From: Streptomyces sp. BK340
Lineage (GTDB): Bacteria; Actinomycetota; Actinomycetes; Streptomycetales; Streptomycetaceae
Direction of reading: 5' to 3'
Assembly (NCBI RefSeq): GCF_007827595.1
Contig: NZ_VISR01000016.1
Location: 150,952 to 214,951, forward strand
Length of the DNA: 64,000 bases
A program made the position numbers and the translations under genes. The notes under the pieces were generated by a model that was given only the letters and a program-made list of their open reading frames with translations, was not told where the DNA came from and searched no databases. Of the stretch, positions 1 to 5,242 are shown piece by piece (position 1 is the first letter of the stretch; every line of letters begins with the position of its first letter).

Positions 1-234
1 GGGCCGGCGCGCAGGGGCGACGGCATCAGACGGTGGCTTCAGGAACGCAACCGTCAGGCCGAGGCCGAGCACGCACGCGGCACTTGCCACGGCAGCCGCC
101 GCACGGCGGCGTTTCCTGCGGGCGCGCGCGGCGGTCAGGATCTGGTCGACGGGAGCCTGGGACGAGGGGTAGGCCTCGCGTGACCGGGCGAAGGCGGCGC
201 GTGCCCAGTCTTCTTGGCCGTGGTCTGGAGTCAT
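1..234 (-). CDS. Partial membrane protein, probable anti-sigma factor partner (C-terminus off window)
   Basis: Reading the minus strand from an ATG at 234 gives 78 codons that run off the left edge. The start ATG overlaps the stop of the sigma-factor gene by 4 nt (ATGA), so the two are translationally coupled. The N-terminus begins MTPDHGQEDW and is hydrophilic. It carries a basic patch (ARARRKRRR, about residues 36-44) followed by one hydrophobic segment (about 45-63) that looks like a single transmembrane helix. A short cytoplasmic segment, one membrane helix and a position directly after a SigE-family sigma gene is the usual arrangement for a cognate anti-sigma or regulatory membrane protein. 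No zinc-anti-sigma HxxxCxxC motif is visible in the part present, so the anti-sigma role is inference from context. Confidence 0.6.
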   Translation of the reverse strand, partial: MTPDHGQEDWARAAFARSREAYPSSQAPVDQILTAARARRKRRRAAAAVASAACVLGLGLTVAFLKPPSDAVAPARRP

Positions 235-788
235 CGTGCCTCTGCAGGGCGGCTGGGCGGGTAGTTGCAGGCGAGGGTCGACCGGCTGCGCAGTTTGGCC
301 AGGGCCCGGGACGCCTGGCTCTTCACGGTGCCGACCGAACAGCCGAGGACGTCTGCCACTTCCTCGACGGACAGATCCTCGCAGTAGCGCAGCACCACGA
401 CAGCCCGCTGGCGCTCGGGCAGGTCGGCGAGCTCGCGAGCCAGGGCGTCGTACACGTCCACGCCTCCGACACCGGCCCCGTCGTCGTGGACGGTGCCGGT
501 GTCGGGCAGTGTCGGGAGAAGGAGGTGGGTGATCCTGCGGCGGCGATGCCGGCTGCGGTTGGTGTTGACCAGTGCGCGGCGAACGTAGTGTTCGGCGCGC
601 TCCGGCTCCAGTCGCCGCCAGTGCGGGTACACCTTGGCCAGCGTCGTCTGCACCAGGTCTTCCGCTTCGTGGAAGTCGCCCGTGAGCAGGTACGCGGTGT
701 GGGTCAGGGCTCGCCAACGGGCGGCGACGAACCGGGTGAACTCCGAATCCGGTCCGCGGTCCGCGGCCTTGCGGTCACTTGGCTGCAC
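231..788 (-). CDS. SigE-family RNA polymerase sigma-70 factor (ECF type)
   Basis: A 185-aa ECF-type sigma factor. Region 2 is visible as DSEFTRFVAARWRALTHTAY followed by HEAEDLVQTTLAKVYPHW. Region 4 is LPERQRAVVVLRYCEDLS with the helix-turn-helix VADVLGCSVGTVKSQASRAL. The pattern (MxxDxF-like N-terminus, LVQTTLxKxY, SVGTVKSxxSRAL) is that of the actinobacterial SigE family. No ATG fits; a GTG at 788 lies just before the first conserved residues and 31 nt after the upstream gene's stop, and was chosen for that reason. It is flanked by a secreted protein gene upstream and a coupled membrane protein downstream, so the three probably form one operon that senses an envelope or extracellular signal. 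The target regulon is unknown. Confidence 0.88.
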   Translation of the reverse strand: MQPSDRKAADRGPDSEFTRFVAARWRALTHTAYLLTGDFHEAEDLVQTTLAKVYPHWRRLEPERAEHYVRRALVNTNRSRHRRRRITHLLLPTLPDTGTVHDDGAGVGGVDVYDALARELADLPERQRAVVVLRYCEDLSVEEVADVLGCSVGTVKSQASRALAKLRSRSTLACNYPPSRPAEAR

Positions 789-819
789 AGCAGGAGGTGC
801 CCGTCCTTCGCCTGGCTGG

Positions 820-1497
820 TCAGCGCCAGTTGGTGTCGTGGGTGAGTCGCTTGTGGTGGATGTCGTACTGGTCGACTGCGGTGATGGTCCGTCCGTCGCG
901 GATGGCCGCGGCCCAGGCACGGTAGGTGGTGCCGGGGACGGTGACGGTGGCGGCTTTGACCTGGGTGCCGTCGGAGAGCGAGACCACGCCGTAGGCGACG
1001 TCGGCTTCGGGGTTGGAGACCATGAGCCGGCTGCCGCTGAGACCCTTGTCGTGCAGACCCCACAACCCCAGTTCGCCCGAGGCATGAGGGTCCTGCGTGC
1101 CGGTGACGGGCTGGCAGTCGGCCCACCGGCCGCCCTGGTGGTCGATACGGACGCCGCCGATGTACATGCGCTGGCACAACAGCGACGTACCAGGGGCCGT
1201 GGATCCATCGGGAAGCGTCGGCAGGGTGTAGCCCTTGGGCAGCGTCCGGTGGAACTCCAGCGCCACCGACCAACGGTGCCCGTCCACCCGGCCCCTGCCG
1301 ATCACCTGCGTGACCACCTGCGGCACCTGCCGGTGAGCGGAAGCAGACCGCTCGGCGACGGCGGAGGCAGGTGCGGACGCCGGATGGGCGGCCGGGCTCG
1401 GCGCCGCCTCGCTCGCGGAGGCGCCGAACGAGACCCCTCCGAGCGCGGCGACCGCGACGGCCGCCATGGCTGCCTTCCTGGCAAAACTGAGAGCCAC
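820..1497 (-). CDS. Secreted protein of unknown function, operon partner of the sigma factor
   Basis: About 225 aa from a GTG at 1497, chosen because a good ribosome-binding site (AAGGAGA) lies 9-10 nt upstream. Longer in-frame starts only add low-complexity sequence without a ribosome-binding site. The N-terminus has Arg/Lys, then a hydrophobic stretch (MAAVAVAALGGVSFGASAS) with an Ala-x-Ala-like end, which is a Sec signal peptide. The mature part has an Ala/Pro/Ser spacer and then a globular domain with WSVALEFHRTLPKGY, a pair of cysteines (LLCQRMYIGG and WADCQPV, a possible disulphide) and a C-terminal AIRDGRTITAVDQYDIHH. I do not recognise the family. It is the first gene of the operon that leads into the SigE-family sigma factor. 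Confidence 0.7.
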   Translation of the reverse strand: MALSFARKAAMAAVAVAALGGVSFGASASEAAPSPAAHPASAPASAVAERSASAHRQVPQVVTQVIGRGRVDGHRWSVALEFHRTLPKGYTLPTLPDGSTAPGTSLLCQRMYIGGVRIDHQGGRWADCQPVTGTQDPHASGELGLWGLHDKGLSGSRLMVSNPEADVAYGVVSLSDGTQVKAATVTVPGTTYRAWAAAIRDGRTITAVDQYDIHHKRLTHDTNWR

Positions 1498-1951
1498 GGA
1501 GCATTTCTCCTTCAAAGCTGCCGCCCGACGCCATGCCGGGCGGTCGTCGACGGCCGGCGCGCTGGGCCCGCGTGCCGACCTGCAGCGACCACCAGGGGGT
1601 GGCCGCGGCTTGGACGTCCGCCCGTAGGTACTCCCAAACACTCACGGCAGGTTGCACGCCCGCGCGAGATGAGGTCGACCGAAGACCGACGACGACAGGC
1701 ATCGACAGCAACTACGCAGCTCACCGGCGGAGTGCAGAGCCACGCCGCACCCCACTGGAAGCAAAGTTCAATACCAGCGCTACTGAGGAAGGAGAGAAGC
1801 CCGCGCACGCCCTCAACTGGCCGCGCGCGCCCTCTTGTTGACCCGTCCTTTACCTGGCATCCTGAGGCCACCCCCACTTGTGAACTTGTGAATCCCTGAA
1901 CCAACGGCCGGAGCCGCGGACTCGGGGATTCCCGTAGGAGGTGGCCCATCC
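1498..1951. other. Intergenic region between divergent genes, no gene seen
   Basis: This 454-base stretch separates the minus-strand secreted-protein operon from the plus-strand CBS gene, so it must hold both promoters. Open frames here on either strand have atypical, non-Streptomyces codon positions and no ribosome-binding site. Just before the CBS gene there is a strong GGAGG (about 1938-1942). No convincing -35/-10 pair could be assigned by eye. Confidence 0.5.
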
Positions 1952-2344
1952 ATGCTCGTCCGTGACGCCATGAGCACCATGGTCCTCACCCTCGGCCCCA
2001 ACCACACCCTCCGCCAGGCTGCCGCCCTGATGTCCGCCCGTCGCGTCGGCGCCGCTGTGATCCTCGATCCCGATGCCGGCGGCATCGGGATCATCACCGA
2101 GCGCGACATCCTCAACTCCGTGGGCCTCGGCCAGAGCCCGGACGCGGAGCTCATCCACGCCCACACCACCACCGACGTCGTCTTCGCGACCCCGACCTGG
2201 ACCCTTGAGGAGGCGGCCCGCGCCATGGCGCACGGCGGCTTCCGGCATCTGGTCGTCCTCGACCGCGGCGAGCCCGCCGGCATCGTCTCGGTCCGCGACA
2301 TCATCCGCTGCTGGGCGCCGGCGCGGCAGCAGGTACCCGCATGA
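1952..2344 (+). CDS. CBS-domain pair protein
   Basis: A 130-aa protein made of little more than two CBS domains (a Bateman module). The first spans roughly residues 1-60 (MLVRDAMSTMVLTLGPNHTL, ending in GIITERDIL) and the second residues 68-125 (TTTDVVFATPTWTLEEAARA, ending in AGIVSVRDII). The ITERDIL and VSVRDII strands are the classic CBS signature. Such modules bind adenine nucleotides, but no catalytic domain is attached here, so this is a stand-alone sensor. GGAGG sits 9 nt before the ATG. It lies 89 nt upstream of the Fur-family gene on the same strand, but that gene has its own promoter and operator in the gap. Confidence 0.88.
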   Translation: MLVRDAMSTMVLTLGPNHTLRQAAALMSARRVGAAVILDPDAGGIGIITERDILNSVGLGQSPDAELIHAHTTTDVVFATPTWTLEEAARAMAHGGFRHLVVLDRGEPAGIVSVRDIIRCWAPARQQVPA

Positions 2345-2354
2345 GATCCCAACA

Positions 2355-2369
2355 TTGGACTTAGTCCAA
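2355..2369. promoter_or_regulatory. Palindromic operator, probable Fur-family binding site
   Basis: TTGGAC-TTA-GTCCAA is a perfect 6+6 inverted repeat about 65 bases upstream of the Fur-family start codon. A partial repeat of the half-site (GTCCAAGTCCG) follows directly. Position and symmetry suit autoregulation by the downstream Fur-type repressor; the assignment is inference. Confidence 0.55.
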
Positions 2370-2398
2370 GTCCGTCAACATTCCAAAGTCACACCTAT

Positions 2399-2434
2399 TC
2401 GGAACCTGGTCTCGATTCCGTTACACTGTCCGCA
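2399..2434 (+). promoter_or_regulatory. Promoter giving a probable leaderless mRNA for the Fur-family gene
   Basis: A -10-like TACACT occupies 2422-2427, with a weak -35 (TTCGGA-like) about 18 bases upstream. The A of the ATG at 2434 is 7 bases past the -10 box and no Shine-Dalgarno sequence precedes it, so transcription probably starts at the start codon. Leaderless furA transcripts are known in actinobacteria. Confidence 0.5.
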
Positions 2435-2850
2435 TGAGCGACCTTCTGGAACGGCTGCGCGGACGCGGATGGCGGATGACCGCACAGCGGCGCGTCGTGG
2501 CCGAGGTTCTCGACGGCGAGCATGTCCATCTGACGGCCGACGAGGTCCACGCGCGGGCCGTCGTGAAGCTGCCGGAGATCTCCCGGGCGACCGTCTACAA
2601 CACGCTGGGTGAGCTGGTCTCCCTCGGTGAGGTGCTCGAGGTCTCCACGGACAAGCGCGCCAAGCGGTACGACCCGAACGCGCACCGGCCGCACCACCAC
2701 CTGGTCTGCGCCCAGTGCGGCGCGATCCGTGACGTGCACCCCACGGGGAACCCGCTCGCCGACCTCCCCGACACGGAGCGCTTCGGCTTCACGGTGTCGG
2801 ACGTCGAGGTGACGTACCGGGGACTGTGCCCGACCTGCGCCGGCACGTGA
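2434..2850 (+). CDS. Fur-family metal/peroxide-responsive transcriptional regulator
   Basis: A 138-aa Fur-family repressor. The N-terminal winged helix (residues 1-75) includes RMTAQRRVVAEVL and the recognition region EISRATVYNTLGELVSLGEV. The dimerisation domain has the HHHLVCAQCG metal-binding segment (about 88-97) and a second CxxC pair near the end (LCPTC), giving the four-cysteine structural zinc site of Fur, PerR and Zur. It resembles the FurA/CatR branch more than Zur or Nur, but no catalase-peroxidase gene is adjacent, so the metal or peroxide it senses cannot be fixed from context. It has no ribosome-binding site and appears to be translated from a leaderless mRNA. A terminator follows at 2870. 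Confidence 0.9.
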   Translation: MSDLLERLRGRGWRMTAQRRVVAEVLDGEHVHLTADEVHARAVVKLPEISRATVYNTLGELVSLGEVLEVSTDKRAKRYDPNAHRPHHHLVCAQCGAIRDVHPTGNPLADLPDTERFGFTVSDVEVTYRGLCPTCAGT

Positions 2851-2869
2851 CACGAGGCACATGACACGA

Positions 2870-2893
2870 GGGGGGCGCAAGCCCCCCTTTTTT
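2870..2893 (+). terminator. Rho-independent terminator after the Fur-family gene
   Basis: GGGGGGC-GCAA-GCCCCCC stem-loop followed directly by six T residues, 20 nt after the stop codon. This is a textbook intrinsic terminator for the plus strand. Confidence 0.92.
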
Positions 2894-2924
2894 ACATGCT
2901 GATGCGCAGGCGCCCATGAACGCA

Positions 2925-2962
2925 CCTAGGGCCGGAATCCATTCCTGGATTCCGGCCCTAGG
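2925..2962 (-). terminator. Terminator hairpin after initiator tRNA copy 1
   Basis: A perfect 17-bp inverted repeat (CCTAGGGCCGGAATCCA and its complement) with a 4-base loop begins 8 bases past the 3' end of the minus-strand tRNA. It has no T-run, which is common for Streptomyces terminators. Confidence 0.75.
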
Positions 2963-2969
2963 CCTTCAG

Positions 2970-3043
2970 TAGCGGGGACAGGATTTGAACCTGCGACCTC
3001 TGGGTTATGAGCCCAGCGAGCTACCGAGCTGCTCCACCCCGCG
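2970..3043 (-). tRNA. tRNA-fMet (initiator, anticodon CAT), copy 1
   Basis: The minus strand folds as a tRNA of 74 nt without an encoded CCA. The anticodon loop CTCATAA sits between GGG and CCC, the three G-C pairs that mark an initiator tRNA. The 1-72 position is a mismatch (C with T) as in actinobacterial initiators, and the TpsiC arm GGTTCAAATCC is intact. The sequence is identical to the copy at 5128-5201. Confidence 0.95.
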
Positions 3044-3055
3044 TCGGTGAACACG

Positions 3056-3085
3056 ACACTACGTGAGGGCAGCCCGCTGAAGCAA
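3056..3085 (-). promoter_or_regulatory. Promoter of initiator tRNA copy 1
   Basis: On the minus strand TTGCTT (3080-3085) is followed after 18 bases by TAGTGT (3056-3061), a housekeeping-type -35/-10 pair placed 12 bases before the tRNA 5' end. Confidence 0.55.
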
Positions 3086-3110
3086 ATCCATTAGGGGCGA
3101 GTGGCCGGGG

Positions 3111-4922
3111 TCACGCGGAAAGCTCCTCCCGCAGCGCGTCCCGCAGCCGTCCCGCCCGCTCCGCGACCTCCGCGGGCCCGAGCGCCACCGCCCGGTCGGC
3201 CCACTTCTGCCCCTCGGCCAGCTCCCCGCGACGCGCGTAGACGAGGGCCAGCCGGAGAGCCGCCCGCCCGTGCCCCGCGTCAGCGGCCCGCGTCCACCAC
3301 ACGGCCGCCTCCGGCTCGCTGCCCTCCCGGGCCAGCAGCAGCCCCAGGTTGAACGCCCCGTTGCGCGATCCGGCCTCCGCCGCCGCCCGGTACCACCGCG
3401 CAGCCTCGACGACGTCACCCCGGGCCGCCGCGAGCATGCCCACCCGCACCTGCGCGCGCCGGTGCCCCTGGGAGGCCGCCCGCTCGTACCACTCCTCGCA
3501 CTCGGTCTTCTCGTGCACGATCTCGCCCAGCTCGTGCGCGGGCTCCGGCGGCCGCCGCGCGTCCAGCACTGTGGCCAGCCGGTACGCCGCCTCGGCGCTG
3601 CCGCCGCCGGCCGCGCACCGCAGATGCCGCTCGGCCTCCGGCTCGTCGCCCTCGCGCAGCCGTGCGATCCCGACCTGAAGCGCCGCCTCGGTGTGCCCGG
3701 CGGCGGCCGCCCGCTCGTACCAGCGCAGAGCGAACCGATCCTCGCCCCGCCCGGCGTGCAGGATCCCCAGGTTGAACGCGGCGTCCACGCTCCCGGCCTC
3801 GGCCGCCTTGGAGAACCAGGGCTCCGCACCGCTCGTGTCGCCGCCCTGGAGCAGCAGGATGGCCAGCGCGTTCGCCGCCTCCCGGTGCCCGGCGTAGGCG
3901 GCCCGCCGGTACCACTGCTCGGCCTGCGCGGTCCGCCCCTGCTCGGCGCAGAGCAGCCCGAGGTTGTACGCCCCGTTGTCGTCGCCGGCGTCCAGCGCCG
4001 CCCTGTACCACCGCTCGGCGGTCTGTGTCTCGCCGCGCTCGGCGTGCAGCGCGCCCAGCGCGTTGGCCGCGTTGCCGTCGCCGTCCTGCGCGGCCCTGAG
4101 CCACCACACGGCCGCGCTCTCGGTGTCCCCGGCGTCCCGCAGCAGGAACCCGAGCGCGCAGGCGGCACGCGCTTCCCCGTCCTTGGCGGAGGTCAGGTAC
4201 CAGCGCCCGGCCTCCTTCAGCTCCCCGCGCTTCTCCAGGATCGCGCCGAGGTGCAGCGCGGCCCGCCGGTGGCCGCGCGCGGCGGCCTGCCGGTACCACT
4301 GCTCGATCTCCTCGACAGCGTTGTCGGTCCCGCTCTCGTCCTCCTGCGCGACCCTGCGGTCGAGCGCGCGTGCGAGCCGGTAGGCGGCCTCGCGGTGCCC
4401 GCGTTCGGCGGCGGCGCGCATCCACTGTTCGGAGCCGGCGTCCGCGCGGTGCTCCAGCAGGTCGGCGAGCGCGTACGCGCCCAGCGCATGGCCCTGCTCG
4501 GCGGACTGGCGCAGCCAGTACTCGGCGGCGGGCTCGTCCCCGCGCTCGCGGTGGTGCCGGCCCAGCGCGTGCGCGGCGGCGGCCGAACCGGCGACGGCGG
4601 CGATCCGCCACCAGCCGGCGGCCTCCTCGGGGTAGCCGCGCTGGTGCAGGAGGACACCCAGGTTGTTGGCCGCGGCCCGGTCCCCGGCCGCGGTGGCGGC
4701 ACGCAGCTGGGGCTCCGCTCCGTCGAGATCACCGCGGCGCAGCAGGATGGCACCGAGGACGCTCATCGCCTCGGTGTCGCCGGTCTCGGCGGCGAGCCGG
4801 AGGCGTACCTCCTCGGCGGCGTCCCCCATGTCGCCCATCTCGTCCCGCGTCGGCTCCTCACTCGAAGGCTGCACAAATCGCCCTGTCTCGAACAGAGTTG
4901 CCTTGTCCCCCATAACGTCCAT
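3111..4922 (-). CDS. Sel1/TPR-like repeat protein
   Basis: A 603-aa protein made almost entirely of tandem 36-residue alpha-alpha hairpins with the Sel1 pattern A-x-x-x-A-x-x-x-L-G-x-L-x-x-x-x-G-x-x-x-x-A-x-x-W-W-x-x-A-A-x-x-G (for example NNLGVLLHQRGYPEEAAGWW). About 14 repeats run from residue 45 to the end; the first 40 residues are acidic and unstructured. No signal peptide or membrane segment is present, so it is a cytoplasmic scaffold. Sel1 proteins mediate protein-protein contacts; the partner here is unknown. It stands alone between two identical initiator tRNA genes, all on the minus strand. The start is an ATG at 4922; M5 and M29 are weaker alternatives. Confidence 0.85.
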   Translation of the reverse strand: MDVMGDKATLFETGRFVQPSSEEPTRDEMGDMGDAAEEVRLRLAAETGDTEAMSVLGAILLRRGDLDGAEPQLRAATAAGDRAAANNLGVLLHQRGYPEEAAGWWRIAAVAGSAAAAHALGRHHRERGDEPAAEYWLRQSAEQGHALGAYALADLLEHRADAGSEQWMRAAAERGHREAAYRLARALDRRVAQEDESGTDNAVEEIEQWYRQAAARGHRRAALHLGAILEKRGELKEAGRWYLTSAKDGEARAACALGFLLRDAGDTESAAVWWLRAAQDGDGNAANALGALHAERGETQTAERWYRAALDAGDDNGAYNLGLLCAEQGRTAQAEQWYRRAAYAGHREAANALAILLLQGGDTSGAEPWFSKAAEAGSVDAAFNLGILHAGRGEDRFALRWYERAAAAGHTEAALQVGIARLREGDEPEAERHLRCAAGGGSAEAAYRLATVLDARRPPEPAHELGEIVHEKTECEEWYERAASQGHRRAQVRVGMLAAARGDVVEAARWYRAAAEAGSRNGAFNLGLLLAREGSEPEAAVWWTRAADAGHGRAALRLALVYARRGELAEGQKWADRAVALGPAEVAERAGRLRDALREELSA

Positions 4923-5086
4923 CGTCGCACCACCTGCAACCTGGGTACACCCGGTATACCGCAGCCCGTGAGGTCACTTCAGCGTTTTGTCGACATGCCC
5001 ACAGAGAGATAAGTCAAACACAAGTCGTCCAACTCCCCACGGCGGCGCGGCGGTCATTCCACGCCTGTACATGAGTTCGCACACCA

Positions 5087-5120
5087 CGAAGGCCCGGATC
5101 CCTTAGGATCCGGGCCTTCG
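5087..5120 (-). terminator. Terminator hairpin after initiator tRNA copy 2
   Basis: A perfect 15-bp stem (CGAAGGCCCGGATCC and its complement) with a 4-base loop begins 8 bases past the tRNA 3' end on the minus strand. It is equivalent in position to the hairpin after copy 1 but different in sequence. Confidence 0.75.
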
Positions 5121-5127
5121 ACTTCAG

Positions 5128-5201
5128 TAGCGGGGACAGGATTTGAACCTGCGACCTCTGGGTTATGAGCCCAGCGAGCTACCGAGCTGCTCCACCCCGC
5201 G
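5128..5201 (-). tRNA. tRNA-fMet (initiator, anticodon CAT), copy 2
   Basis: Identical in all 74 positions to the copy at 2970-3043, including the GGG/CCC anticodon stem of initiator tRNAs and the short 3' flank. It starts about 40 bases downstream of the UPF0182 gene on the same strand. A -10-like TACTGT (5215-5220, minus strand) lies 13 bases upstream. Confidence 0.95.
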
Positions 5202-5242
5202 CCGTTGCCTGGTAACAGTACCACGGCGCAGAGTGGCCTTGA

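Noticed and set aside
1512..1949. Open frames on both strands between the secreted protein and CBS genes
   Set aside because: Codon use is not Streptomyces-like, translations show no motif, and the region must hold two promoters.
2967..5201. Identical tRNA ends considered as att sites of an integrated element
   Set aside because: The interval holds only a normal Sel1-repeat gene with host-like composition; no integrase, excisionase or plasmid functions.
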